From the NCBI RefSeq assembly GCF_039652615.1, contig NZ_JBDJAC010000008.1:124001-188000 (forward strand): DNA of 64,000 nt, written 5' to 3'. Of the stretch, positions 8,703 to 19,286 are shown piece by piece; within the stretch, counting starts at the first letter, position 1; every line of letters starts with the position of its first letter. The DNA comes from Fulvimarina sp039652615 (GTDB lineage: Bacteria > Pseudomonadota > Alphaproteobacteria > Rhizobiales > Rhizobiaceae). The notes under the pieces are model-generated. The model searched no databases, was not told where the DNA came from, and saw only the letters and a program-made list of their open reading frames with translations. The translations under genes and the position numbers were made by a program.

Positions 8703-9549
8703 CGCTCATCTGCGGATAGCGGGACGCGACTTCGCGATAGGTGATGCAGGCGGTTTCCTGATTGCCGAGGGCGGAAAGCGACATGCCGAGCTTCAGCATC
8801 ATGTCCGGCGCCTTGTCGGCCTCCGGATTTTCCTTCTGGGCGTTCAGGAAAACCTCCGCCGCATCGGCGTAGAGCTGCTGCTGGTAAAGGCTCTCGCCCA
8901 GCCAGTATTGCGCGTCGGCGGCATCCGGCGCATCGGGATAGGTCTGGACATATTGGCGGAACGACTTTTCGGCACTGGCATAATCGCCGGCGAGAAGCTG
9001 GTCGTAGGCCTGATTGTAGACCGTCCCTGCATCACCCGAAGGTGCGGCGACCGGCTGGTTCGACGCCGCAGCAGATGTGCCGCCACCGTTTCCCGAGCCG
9101 CCGGAATTCTCGATGACCCCGGCGATATCCGAATTGGGCAGTCCACCTGCCGAGCCGGACGCGTCAGCCGCGCCTGTACCGGAATCGGTCCCGAGATCGC
9201 CCCGCTGATCGGGGAGGCCGTCGCCGGAGCCGGCGGAGCCTGCGCCCTGTTCGAGATCCTGGAAGCGGAACTCGTTGTTCTCCTGGGCGCGGCGCATGTC
9301 TTCCTGGGCCTGAAGCAGCTGGAAGGAGAGCTCCTCGACGCGACCGTTCAACCGGCGCACCTCGTCTTCCAGACGCTGGATCCGTGACAGGACATCGCTG
9401 GATTGGGCCAGGATCACGGGCGTGTCGTCGGTCTGCGATCGTTCAACGGCTTCGGGCGCGACGGGAGCCACGAAAGCTGATGCCGTGACGGGCCCGGTCA
9501 AAAACGCTGCCGAAGCGAGAACCGCAAAGAGGCTCGGACGGCGAAACAT
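8653..9549 (-). CDS. cpoB: Tol-Pal system TPR protein CpoB (YbgF)
   Basis: Periplasmic coordinator of outer-membrane constriction and peptidoglycan synthesis, a partner of TolA and Pal. The 298-residue product has a signal peptide (FAVLASAAFLTGPVTASA), then an N-terminal coiled coil (SRIQRLEDEVRRLNGRVEELSFQL), a Gly/Ser/Asp-rich linker of roughly 90 residues and C-terminal TPR repeats (YNQAYDQLLAGDYASAEKSF; AQYWLGESLYQQQ). I chose the ATG at 9549 because GAGGAG precedes it and the signal peptide then starts properly. The C-terminus SAKC matches the family ending in a Cys. Confidence 0.94.
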   Translation of the reverse strand: MFRRPSLFAVLASAAFLTGPVTASAFVAPVAPEAVERSQTDDTPVILAQSSDVLSRIQRLEDEVRRLNGRVEELSFQLLQAQEDMRRAQENNEFRFQDLEQGAGSAGSGDGLPDQRGDLGTDSGTGAADASGSAGGLPNSDIAGVIENSGGSGNGGGTSAAASNQPVAAPSGDAGTVYNQAYDQLLAGDYASAEKSFRQYVQTYPDAPDAADAQYWLGESLYQQQLYADAAEVFLNAQKENPEADKAPDMMLKLGMSLSALGNQETACITYREVASRYPQMSDAVRRKLGEEQKSAKC

Positions 9550-9731
9550 GGATGAACTCCTCGATGCTGCGACAAGAATAGGTTGGGCGAGGCGGTTTCC
9601 GCGACATCCCGAACCGGGTTTGGGCTTCTCTAGCACGGAAAGCGAGAATGGAGCCAAGTTCCGGCGGTCAGGTTCACGCTTTTAATTCAAAATGATCGGC
9701 TGGGGCGATCATGTGCGAAAGCCCGCCTGCG

Positions 9732-10289
9732 CTAGCGAGGCTCTGGCGTCCTTCGACGATCTTCGTTCTCCAGTCCATTTTGGGAGCGTAAGACTGGAAT
9801 CTGGTCCCGTTGCTCGTCGATCCACGTGATAAGGTCTTGAAGACCAGTCCGCACGGTTTCAAGTTCGTTCGAGAAGACGTCTTTGGGCGTGAAATAGTTC
9901 GGCGTTTCCGCATCCCATTCGAGCGCCGCCTGAATTTCGGCGATCCAGGTTTCGACATTACCGCCCGCCCACTCGTTGATCGGTCTCGCCACGACCTCCA
10001 TCATTGATGCGAGAAAGGCCGGATCGCCGCTTGGCGGCAGGTCGGGATTGGCCGCCAGATGATAGCGGTATCGGATCTGGCCGACATAAAGCCATCGAAC
10101 CGCTTCGTTTCTTTCGCCGGCTTCGAACTTTTCGTTTGCGAGGAAGAAGTAGCTGGACGGATGCAAGCCCGGAAGAATGCGTTCGAGCTCGGCGGACGTC
10201 ATGCCCCTGATGTCGAACAGGTCGTGTTGGGCTCGCGCGGGCAAGACACAAAAAAGAAGCCCCGCCACAATGAAAATCAGCCGCTTCAT
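9732..10289 (-). CDS. Hypothetical periplasmic protein in the tol-pal cluster
   Basis: Predicted exported protein of 185 residues. MKRLIFIVAGLLFCVLPARA looks like a signal peptide with an ARAQ cleavage site. The mature part is rich in Trp and Tyr (EAVRWLYVGQIRYRYHL, INEWAGGNVETWIAEIQAALEWD) and ends Arg/Glu-rich. I do not recognise a family. It sits between pal and cpoB, which are normally adjacent in Hyphomicrobiales, and is preceded by the pal terminator at 10442-10468, so it probably has its own promoter. The coding region appears somewhat less GC-rich than its neighbours, which would fit acquisition by transfer, but I have not computed this. Confidence 0.75.
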   Translation of the reverse strand: MKRLIFIVAGLLFCVLPARAQHDLFDIRGMTSAELERILPGLHPSSYFFLANEKFEAGERNEAVRWLYVGQIRYRYHLAANPDLPPSGDPAFLASMMEVVARPINEWAGGNVETWIAEIQAALEWDAETPNYFTPKDVFSNELETVRTGLQDLITWIDEQRDQIPVLRSQNGLENEDRRRTPEPR

Positions 10290-10441
10290 TCGTCTTCCCC
10301 ACAACAGAGAGTGATCGCCCGCAAAGTCGATGAAACGATTGCAGATTGCAATCCTTGTTCGATTTCCGGCGATCTATCAGTCTCGAACGGGCAGCAAGAA
10401 CAGGGTAATCAAAACGATCGTGTGCTAAACTCCAAACGAAA

Positions 10442-10468
10442 CGGGCGCCTTCTTCAAGAAGGCGCCCG
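10442..10468 (-). terminator. Intrinsic terminator after pal
   Basis: A perfect 12-bp GC-rich stem (CGGGCGCCTTCT with AGAAGGCGCCCG) closes a three-base loop. Read on the minus strand it is followed by TTTCGTTT. It lies 34 bases beyond the pal stop and separates pal from the hypothetical gene. Confidence 0.8.
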
Positions 10469-10501
10469 GTGAAAATCTTGCAGTGTGCCGAAGAGGTTGC
10501 G

Positions 10502-11041
10502 TCAGCTGCCGGCGCCTGAGAGGACCGTGACCGCACGGCGGTTCTGGGACCAGCAGGAGATGTTGTCGCAGACGGCGACCGGGCGTTCCTTGCCGTAGGA
10601 GATGGTGCGCATACGGCTTGAATTCACGCCGAGCTGGGCGAGATAGTCGCGGGCCGCGGCGGCGCGGCGGGCGCCGAGGGCGAGGTTGTATTCACGGGTG
10701 CCACGCTCGTCGGAATGGCCTTCGACGGTGATCTGGTATTGCGGATACTGGTTCAGCCACTGGGCCTGACGCTGAAGCGTCTGCTGGGCGTCGGCCGTAA
10801 TCGCCGAAGAATCGGTCTCGAAGAAGATGCGGTCGCCGACGCTGACCGTGAACTGCTGCTGCGATCCGGGCGCGCCCGCTCCGCCATTGGCGCCGTTCAT
10901 GCCATTCATGCCCGCGCCGGAAAGGCCGAGCCCGGCGGCGTTGTCCGGCAGGGCGTCCTGCTTGTTGGCGCAGCCCGCAACCATCAGCCCGGCGAGGGCG
11001 AGGATGGCAAGGCGACTCTTCAGAATGCGCGAGAGGCTCAT
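10502..11041 (-). CDS. pal: Peptidoglycan-associated lipoprotein Pal
   Basis: Outer-membrane lipoprotein that binds peptidoglycan and TolB during envelope constriction. The 179-residue product has a lipobox LMVAGC near residue 24, a Gly/Asn/Met-rich linker and a C-terminal OmpA-like domain (FFETDSSAITADAQQTL; TVEGHSDERGTREYNLALGARRAAAARDYL) with the conserved Asp and Arg that bind meso-diaminopimelate. AAGGAG lies 7 bases before the ATG at 11041; an ATG five codons upstream lies inside that ribosome-binding region and is less likely. Confidence 0.97.
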   Translation of the reverse strand: MSLSRILKSRLAILALAGLMVAGCANKQDALPDNAAGLGLSGAGMNGMNGANGGAGAPGSQQQFTVSVGDRIFFETDSSAITADAQQTLQRQAQWLNQYPQYQITVEGHSDERGTREYNLALGARRAAAARDYLAQLGVNSSRMRTISYGKERPVAVCDNISCWSQNRRAVTVLSGAGS

Positions 11042-11373
11042 GGCCAACTCCTTCAAACGCTGACGTTTCTCTTTACCGAAGGCTTACCGCGTTTTCACTT
11101 AACGCCGCCTTAAGACGGATCGGAACGTGGCCTGCTTTTGCCTCATGGTTAATGGCATTCAAGCCATTGATGGAATTGGCTCTTGTTGTCTCGCCGACGG
11201 TGCTTCGAAGCCTTGTGAAAGGCGACACCGGCTAGCGATTCGCGATGCGTCCCGGCAACAGCCAAGAGTTTAGTCCGCCGAAGCTTGCGCGAACCTGCAA
11301 GCTCCAGGAAGCATGAAGAGCTGCCGGCGTCTCTCAGCGCCGGCCGTATTCTCTTCTCATCACGATCGCGCGA
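11042..11373. other. Gap between pal and tolB
   Basis: About 330 bases without a convincing gene on either strand. It presumably holds the pal promoter and the 3' end of the tolB message. I see no strong hairpin terminator, repeat or RNA gene in it. Confidence 0.5.
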
Positions 11374-12699
11374 TCAGCCGAGGACCGGCGACCATGCCGG
11401 ATCGGATGCGAACCCGTTCGTGGGTACTTTCTGCTCGTTGCGTCCCGACAGGTCGATCGACCAAAGCTGTGGTCCAGCGCCGCCTCTCTGGTCGCGGAAG
11501 AACATCAGCACCCGGCCGTTCGGCGCCCAGGTCGGCCCCTCGTTGTGGAAGCCGCTCGTCAAAATGCGCTCGCCCGACCCATCAGGCCGCATCACGCCGA
11601 TCTGGAACTGGCCACCCGACTGCTTGGTGAAGGCGATGAGATCGCCGCGCGGCGACCAGACGGGCGTCGAATAGGAACCGTCACCGAAGGAGATGCGCTG
11701 CTGGTTCGAGCCGTCGGCGTTCATCGTGTAGAGCTGCTGGCGTCCGCCACGGTCGCTTTCGAAGACGATTTTGCCGCCATCGGGCGAATAGGAGGGCGAG
11801 GTGTCGATCGCCGCCGTATTCGTCAGACGCTGGGTCGCTCTCGAGCGCAGGTCCATGGCATAGATGTTGGCGTTACCGTCCTGCTGCAGGCTCATCACCA
11901 CCTTCTGGCCGTCCGGCGAGAAGCGGGGCGAGAAGGTCATGCCCGGAAAGTTGCCGACGATTTCCCGCTGGCCCGTCTCCAGTTGAAGAAGATAGACGCG
12001 CGGCTCACCGTTGCCGAAGGACATGTAGGTGATTTCCTGCCGGTTCGGCGAGAAACGCGGCGTGAGGACGAGGTCCTGGCCTTCGGTCAGGTAGCGAAGG
12101 TTCGCGCCGTCCTGATCCATTATGGCGAGGCGCTTGACGCGGTTCGCCTTGTCGCCGCTTTCCGAAACGAACACCACACGGCTGTCGAAATAGCCGTTCT
12201 CGCCGGTGATCTGCTTGTAGATCGCATCGGCGATGATGTGGGCGATGCGGCGCCAGTCGTTCGGATCGGCGTAGAACTGCTGGCCGTCCATCTGCTGGCC
12301 GGCGAAGGTGTCCCACAACCGGAACTCGACACGGAGGCGTCCATCGGCTTCACGCGCCACCCGGCCGACGACAAGCGCCTGGGCGTTGATCACGGTCCAG
12401 TCCTGAAAGTTCGGCGAGGCGTCTGGCGTCAGGTCCGTCTGGATGAAGGCGGTCTTGTTGATCGGGGCGAAGAGGCCTGAGCGCTTCAGATCGGCCTCGA
12501 TGACGCTGGAAATCTGCGCGCCAAGACCGTCCTGCGATTGAAAATCTGTGATCGCGATCGGCAGCGGCTCGACATTACCGCCGGAAATATCGATCGTCAC
12601 CCGCGCCTGGGCGGTCCCGACTGTCAGGAAGCATGCCATGCCGAGGGCGACCAGCGTCGCGGAAAGAAACCGCATGATGCTCGTCCGGGAGAAGTCCAT
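11374..12699 (-). CDS. tolB: Tol-Pal system beta-propeller protein TolB
   Basis: Periplasmic protein that interacts with Pal and with the TolA C-terminus. The 441-residue product has an N-terminal signal sequence (LSATLVALGMACFLTVGTAQA), an N-terminal alpha/beta domain (PLPIAITDFQSQDGLGAQISSVIEADLKRSG) and a six-bladed propeller of TolB/WD40-like repeats (FSPNRQEITYMS, FSPDGQKVVMS, YSPDGGKIVFESDRGG, WSPRGDLIAFT, WAPNGRVLMFFR). The ATG at 12699 is chosen for the AGGA sequence a few bases upstream; an ATG at 12675 is an alternative. It lies between tolA and pal. Confidence 0.96.
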   Translation of the reverse strand: MDFSRTSIMRFLSATLVALGMACFLTVGTAQARVTIDISGGNVEPLPIAITDFQSQDGLGAQISSVIEADLKRSGLFAPINKTAFIQTDLTPDASPNFQDWTVINAQALVVGRVAREADGRLRVEFRLWDTFAGQQMDGQQFYADPNDWRRIAHIIADAIYKQITGENGYFDSRVVFVSESGDKANRVKRLAIMDQDGANLRYLTEGQDLVLTPRFSPNRQEITYMSFGNGEPRVYLLQLETGQREIVGNFPGMTFSPRFSPDGQKVVMSLQQDGNANIYAMDLRSRATQRLTNTAAIDTSPSYSPDGGKIVFESDRGGRQQLYTMNADGSNQQRISFGDGSYSTPVWSPRGDLIAFTKQSGGQFQIGVMRPDGSGERILTSGFHNEGPTWAPNGRVLMFFRDQRGGAGPQLWSIDLSGRNEQKVPTNGFASDPAWSPVLG

Positions 12700-12757
12700 T
12701 GTCGTCCTGTCCCTAAAAAATAAGGTTGTGGTACTCGGCGCCTGTCGCGCCGCTTCG

Positions 12758-13843
12758 TCAGTAGCTGTCGCCGGGTCGGAAATTGAAGGTCAGTTCCGAC
12801 CAGGCGTCATAATTGTCGGCAGAAAGCTGGTAGCGTCCCGTTTGGGCGCAAATGCGAACGGCGCGGACGGCGCTGTCTTCATAAGCGCGACGTGTTGCAG
12901 GATCGCCACCCGAGGCAGTTGCGCGGGGGAGGGATTGCAGCGTCCCGTCCCGCTCCAGTTCGAACGAGACCTCGATGACGATGCCATCCGCTCCGAACGA
13001 GCCCGAGGGTTCGTACCAGCAGTCCTTCGTCGCCCGGCGAAGCGCGTCGACCTCGCTGGTGCTCAGCGATGATCCGGTCGTCTGGCGTCCGCCGAGCGCG
13101 GCAGTCCGCTGCTCGCGCTTTGCGCCGCCGCCGGCCGACTTCTCCTTGTTGAGGAGCGCGGCGATCTGGTCTGCGTCGAAGGCCTTTTCATCAGATTGCG
13201 TCTCGGTCGGCTTTTTCGGCTCCGGTGTTTCCTTGGGCTCAGGCCGCTTCGGCGGCTCCGGCTTGGCTTCCGCCACCTGAACCGGCTTGGGGCGTTCGGG
13301 TTTGTTCTTCGGCAGAGGTATGTTCTGAGGCGGTGCCGGCACCGGATCCGGTTCCTGAGCCGCCTGTTCGATCGCCTCGGTCACGGGGTCGGGAGCCGGC
13401 GCTTCCGGTTCGCTCGCAGTTGCCTGCGGCTCCGGCTCCGGCTCTGGCTCCGGCGCGGGGGCAGGCTCCGGGGCGACCTCGGGCTCCGGGATCGGATCGG
13501 GCAGGGCGGGTTCCGGCTGAGCCTCGGCCGCCGCCGTCTGAATGGTTTCGCGGGGTGCTGCGCGCGGCGCGGGCGGCGCTTCGAGATCGACCGTGTTCTG
13601 GCCGGCATTCTCTGCGTCCGGCACAGGGTTGGAGGTATCCTCCGTGGGCTCCGGCGCGCTTACCTCGGCCATCGGGGCGTCTTCCGCACCCTGGACCATT
13701 TCGGAGAATTCTTCGACCGATATGATGTCCACCGGCAGGCTGTCGTCCGAAATCGGCATGGGTTCGGGTGCCGACAGGGCCCAGAGGCCCCAGGTCAGCA
13801 CGACCCCATGCACGATTGCGGATACTGTGAGCCCGGTCTTCAT
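12758..13843 (-). CDS. tolA: TolA-type membrane-spanning protein
   Basis: Inner-membrane protein that reaches across the periplasm and couples the TolQR motor to TolB and Pal. The 361-residue product has one N-terminal membrane segment (VSAIVHGVVLTWGLWALS), a long Pro/Glu/Ala-rich region (about residues 60-210, with many EP/AP dipeptides) and a C-terminal TonB/TolA-like domain (IVIEVSFELERDGTLQSLPRATASGG...AVRAVRIC). The extended linker is Pro-Glu rich rather than the Ala-Lys helix of E. coli TolA, as in many alphaproteobacteria. Its place after tolR supports the call. Confidence 0.9.
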   Translation of the reverse strand: MKTGLTVSAIVHGVVLTWGLWALSAPEPMPISDDSLPVDIISVEEFSEMVQGAEDAPMAEVSAPEPTEDTSNPVPDAENAGQNTVDLEAPPAPRAAPRETIQTAAAEAQPEPALPDPIPEPEVAPEPAPAPEPEPEPEPQATASEPEAPAPDPVTEAIEQAAQEPDPVPAPPQNIPLPKNKPERPKPVQVAEAKPEPPKRPEPKETPEPKKPTETQSDEKAFDADQIAALLNKEKSAGGGAKREQRTAALGGRQTTGSSLSTSEVDALRRATKDCWYEPSGSFGADGIVIEVSFELERDGTLQSLPRATASGGDPATRRAYEDSAVRAVRICAQTGRYQLSADNYDAWSELTFNFRPGDSY

Positions 13844-13922
13844 CGGTCCTTCTTCGTATTGGCGTCCATGGCGCGCGTCAAAACTCGCCTTCCGCGGCCG
13901 GAGCCGCGCATCGCCATGATCC

Positions 13923-14378
13923 TCAAGTGTTTCTCTCTTGATCGGTCACGAGACCGATATTGCGGAAGCCTGCGGCGGAAATCCGCGCCATGACCTTCAT
14001 CACCGTGCCGTAGTCGGCGGACTGGTCGCCGCGCACGAAGATGCGTTCCTCGTAGCCGGCCTGAGCGATCGCCTGCAGCTTGTCGACGACTTCCTCGACC
14101 GGAATCTCGGTGTCGTTGAGGAAGACGGTCCCGCCCTGGTTCACGGAAATGGTGATCGGCTGGGTTTCCGAGTTGATCGCTTTTGCCTGCGTCTCCGGCA
14201 GCTTGATGGGCACGCCGACGGTCAGCATCGGGGCCGCAACCATGAAGATGATCAGAAGCACCAGCATGACGTCGACCATCGGCGTCACGTTGATCTCGCT
14301 CATCGGCGCGCGGCGGCGCGAGCCGCGCCCACGACGGCGCGAGCTGGCCCCGCCCGATGTTCCTGTCGACATGCCCAT
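13923..14378 (-). CDS. tolR: Biopolymer transporter TolR
   Basis: Part of the proton-driven TolQR motor in the inner membrane. The 151-residue ExbD/TolR-family product has a basic N-terminus (RRRGRGSRRR), then SEINVTPMVDVMLVLLIIF, where the Asp in MVD is the proton-carrying residue, and a periplasmic domain ending GLVTDQ. The ATG at 14378 is chosen for GAGAGGC upstream and for normal family length. It lies 37 bases after tolQ and 79 before tolA. Confidence 0.96.
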   Translation of the reverse strand: MGMSTGTSGGASSRRRGRGSRRRAPMSEINVTPMVDVMLVLLIIFMVAAPMLTVGVPIKLPETQAKAINSETQPITISVNQGGTVFLNDTEIPVEEVVDKLQAIAQAGYEERIFVRGDQSADYGTVMKVMARISAAGFRNIGLVTDQERNT

Positions 14379-14415
14379 GATCGCTTGCCTCTCGAAGCCG
14401 GGATTTTCTTGAAGG

Positions 14416-15141
14416 TTAGGCTGCGGTGCGAACGCTCTGACGCTCGTCGATCTGTCGCGACAGGATCGAGGAGAACTCGTCGGCAAAGGACTCCATCCGC
14501 ATGCCCAGCTTGCCGGCGTCCGCGGTGAGCTTGTTGTAGGCGATCACGGCCGGGATCGCGGCGACGAGGCCGATCGCGGTGGCAAGGAGAGCCTCGGCGA
14601 TACCCGGTGCGACGACGGCAAGCGAGGTCTGCTGGGAGCCGGCAATCGCCTGAAACGAGGTCATGATGCCGATGACCGTGCCGAAGAGGCCGACGAAAGG
14701 CGCAGCCGACCCGATGGTGGCAAGAAAGCCGAGACGGGATTCCAGTTGATCCATTTCGCGGGCCAACGTCACGTCCATGGCCTTCTCGATGCGCTGCTGC
14801 AGACCGACAGGCGAGCGCGCGCCCTTTTCGAAGCTCTTTTTCCACTCGCGCATGGCGGCGACGAAGACGGCCCCCATGCCGGAAGGCTTGCGGTCCGCCA
14901 GCGTCTGGTAGAGTTCTTCCAGCGAGCGGCCGGACCAGAACTGGTTTTCGAAATTGTTGAGCTGCCGGCGCATGGCGGCGTAGCGCATCGTCTTGTCGAC
15001 GATGATTGCCCAGGTCCAGACCGAGGCGACGATGAGCCCGATCATGACGAGTTTGACGATAAGGCCGGCCTGCCAGAAGAGGTCCCACATCGAGACCCCG
15101 GCCGCATGGCTCAAGCCTTCGGTGACGATATTGTCGCCCAT
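14416..15141 (-). CDS. tolQ: Protein TolQ
   Basis: Proton channel subunit of the Tol motor (MotA/TolQ/ExbB family), 241 residues. It has three hydrophobic segments (about VKLVMIGLIVASVWTWAII, TIGSAAPFVGLFGTVIGIM, ALLATAIGLVAAIPAVIAY) and the conserved GLFGTVIGIM and GIAEALLATAIGLVAAIPA motifs. The ATG at 15141 is preferred over a TTG three codons upstream. In relatives ybgC and the ruvCAB genes usually precede tolQ; here they are absent and ftsH points the other way. Confidence 0.96.
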   Translation of the reverse strand: MGDNIVTEGLSHAAGVSMWDLFWQAGLIVKLVMIGLIVASVWTWAIIVDKTMRYAAMRRQLNNFENQFWSGRSLEELYQTLADRKPSGMGAVFVAAMREWKKSFEKGARSPVGLQQRIEKAMDVTLAREMDQLESRLGFLATIGSAAPFVGLFGTVIGIMTSFQAIAGSQQTSLAVVAPGIAEALLATAIGLVAAIPAVIAYNKLTADAGKLGMRMESFADEFSSILSRQIDERQSVRTAA

Positions 15142-15820
15142 TGTCCCCAATTATCCCTTGCCGGCGGCAGGTCTTCGCGGATCGCGGATGCCGGGCCTCG
15201 ATGGTGCCTTGGCGAGCCGTTCGCCGCTTCCGGGTTCGCTCGTGCCCCTCCGGCCCGAGCCCTCCGTTGACCAGTGAACGGTTTCGATCGGTTCGAACTT
15301 TCAAGAACCGGCGCGAAACCTGCCGTTTGTCTCAAATGCCGTTCATCCACCCTTGCCGTTCCCTTATCGAAATGAATTCGGTCAAAGAATGGCGAGCGAC
15401 CGGAGGTCCGGTCCGTGTGGGATTATGAAAGGGTTATGGTTAACGTCCGGTTAGCGCGCCGGGTATCTGCCGCGCTGCACATTCCGGCCATCCGTTCGGG
15501 CAGGTGAAAACCGTGCCGGAAACGCCGGTCTTGCATGCTGGTGGACCGTGCATCTGGGTCCGCATTGTCTTCTGTGAACGAAGCGGCTGACAAATTGAAC
15601 CGACGCGCTCAATTCCGCGATGGAATGCTCGGTAACCGCGTTGTTGAATTCCGCGTGACGCGCGCAACCTTCGTGTTATGCCATGGCCAGATCCGGCGAG
15701 AGGCTTTGAATCGGCCATTTCGCCGCAAAACCGCCGCTTGCCATTGGCAAGAGGACGGGGAATACTTAACTCCGATGACGTTGCGCGGGCGGTTCTCGCG
15801 CCGCCAGGCCAGGACGACTG
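15142..15820. other. Divergent promoter region between tolQ and ftsH
   Basis: About 680 bases with no convincing gene. It must carry the promoters for the leftward tol operon and the rightward ftsH. A perfect inverted repeat, CTTGCCATTGGCAAG, lies at 15737-15751, 70 bases before ftsH, and two AATTCCGCG sequences lie about 40 bases apart near 15610-15655. I see no RNA gene or remnant of ybgC or ruvB. Confidence 0.5.
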
Positions 15821-17755
<1,935 letters not shown>

Positions 17756-17785
17756 TCGGGACTGGTGACAGCCCATTGTGATTGC

Positions 17786-17816
17786 GCGATGCCGAGGCTC
17801 TCGGCATCGCGTTTTT
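17786..17816 (+). terminator. Intrinsic terminator after ftsH
   Basis: An 11-bp perfect stem, GCGATGCCGAG (786-796) with CTCGGCATCGC (800-810), closes a 3-base loop and runs into GTTTTT. It lies 31 bases past the ftsH stop. Confidence 0.9.
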
Positions 17817-17871
17817 GCGTGGATGCACCAAAAAATTGCCAAGCGCCCCTGCGCGGGCTAGGTCTCATCAT

Positions 17872-18798
17872 ATGCTGACGCGCTATTACCACCATCCGAT
17901 TTTCGTCGAACATCTGACCGGCCCGGGTCATCCGGAGAGGCCGGAGCGGCTTGTCGCCGTCGAACAGGTCCTGGAAGACGAATGTTTCCAGCTGCTCGAC
18001 CGGGAGCTCGCCCCCGAAGGCGAACTCGAATCGATTACCCGGTGCCATCCGCACAAATACGCCGAAGCGGTCGCCAAGGCGATCCCGGAGGAGGGGCTGG
18101 CGCGGATCGACGGCGATACGATCATCAGTCCGAAGAGCTTCAAGGCGGTGATGCATGCGGTTGGTGCCGCGACCGCTGCGGTCGACGGCGTTGCTGCCGG
18201 GGATTGCAAGAATGCCTTCGTCGCCGCCCGCCCGCCCGGCCACCACGCCGAGCAGGCGACGGCCATGGGCTTCTGCCTGTTCAACACCGCCGCCATCGCC
18301 GCCCGTCACGCGCAGGCCGTTCATGGACTTGGCCGCGTCGCAATCGTGGACTGGGACGTCCACCACGGCAATGGCACGCAGGACATCTTCTGGTCCGATC
18401 CGAGCGTGATGTATTGCTCCACCCACCAGATGCCGCTCTATCCGGGCACGGGCGCGAAATCCGAGACAGGCGAGGGCAACATCGTCAATGCCCCGCTTGC
18501 CGCTGGCGATGGGGGCGAGAAGTTCAAGGAAGCCTTCGAGACCCGCATCCTGCCTGCGATCGACGAATTCCGACCGGAGCTGATCATCATTTCAGCCGGT
18601 TTCGATGCTCACTTCCGCGATCCCCTCGCCAACCTGCAGCTGACCGAGGCCGATTTCGACTGGGCGACGGGCAAGATGATGGATGCGGCCGCGACCCATT
18701 GCGACGATCGGCTGGTGAGCGTGCTCGAGGGCGGCTACGACCTTCAGGGGCTCGCGGTTTCGGTGAAGGCCCACGTCAAGCGGCTGCTCGAAGGCTGA
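17872..18798 (+). CDS. Histone deacetylase family protein
   Basis: Zinc hydrolase of the arginase/deacetylase fold, 308 residues. Family motifs are present: GHPERPERL near the N-terminus, the active-site His pair in ARPPGHHAE, the metal-binding Asp/His in IVDWDVHHGNGTQ, the second Asp in SAGFDAH and the C-terminal EGGYD. The likely substrates are acetylated small amines or lysines, as for acetylpolyamine amidohydrolases; the exact one cannot be read. It begins 56 bases after the ftsH terminator and is followed by xseB after 31 bases, a common arrangement in Hyphomicrobiales. Confidence 0.92.
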   Translation: MLTRYYHHPIFVEHLTGPGHPERPERLVAVEQVLEDECFQLLDRELAPEGELESITRCHPHKYAEAVAKAIPEEGLARIDGDTIISPKSFKAVMHAVGAATAAVDGVAAGDCKNAFVAARPPGHHAEQATAMGFCLFNTAAIAARHAQAVHGLGRVAIVDWDVHHGNGTQDIFWSDPSVMYCSTHQMPLYPGTGAKSETGEGNIVNAPLAAGDGGEKFKEAFETRILPAIDEFRPELIIISAGFDAHFRDPLANLQLTEADFDWATGKMMDAAATHCDDRLVSVLEGGYDLQGLAVSVKAHVKRLLEG

Positions 18799-18829
18799 GA
18801 TTGCCACATCAGTTAGACAAAGAGAATCC

Positions 18830-19102
18830 ATGGCCGACGAACAGACCGACGACATTCCAGCGGACGATTCCGATATCAAGCGCATGAGCTTCGAACAGGC
18901 GATGGCCTCGCTGGAGCGCATCGTCAGCGATCTCGAACGGGGCGACGTGCCCCTCGATCGCTCGATCCGCATCTATGAGCGTGGCGAAAAGTTGAAGAAC
19001 CATTGCGACCGGTTGCTCTCGGCCGCCGAGGACAAGGTGGAAAAAATCAAGTTGAACCGGGCCGGCAAACCGACCGGAACCGAGCCGCTCGACACGGAAT
19101 AA
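18830..19102 (+). CDS. xseB: Exodeoxyribonuclease VII small subunit
   Basis: Small subunit of the XseA-XseB exonuclease that degrades single-stranded DNA. The 90-residue product carries the family core MSFEQAMASLERIVSDLERGDVPLDRSIRIYERGEKLKNHC. An acidic N-terminal extension (EQTDDIPADDSDIK) is common in rhizobia. It sits between the deacetylase gene and dxs, the usual xseB-dxs-tlyA order. Confidence 0.96.
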   Translation: MADEQTDDIPADDSDIKRMSFEQAMASLERIVSDLERGDVPLDRSIRIYERGEKLKNHCDRLLSAAEDKVEKIKLNRAGKPTGTEPLDTE

Positions 19103-19286
19103 TAGACAATGGTTTCCCTTGCTCGCTGGCTAGGGGCCGCAAACAACATTCACGGGAAACGATTTGACGCAACGGGTTAGCGTGCCAAAGGCTTGATCGG
19201 AATCCCCTGAACACGATTTACATACCGAACGGTTCCAAAGAGCCAGATGTCCTGGCCGGCCGAAAGCAGTATGAGGTTCTCGCGCA

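Noticed and set aside
15737..15751. Heat-shock sigma-32 promoter for ftsH at CTTGCCATTGGCAAG
   Set aside because: The sequence starts CTTG but lacks a matching -10 element; I keep it only as an inverted repeat within the intergenic region.
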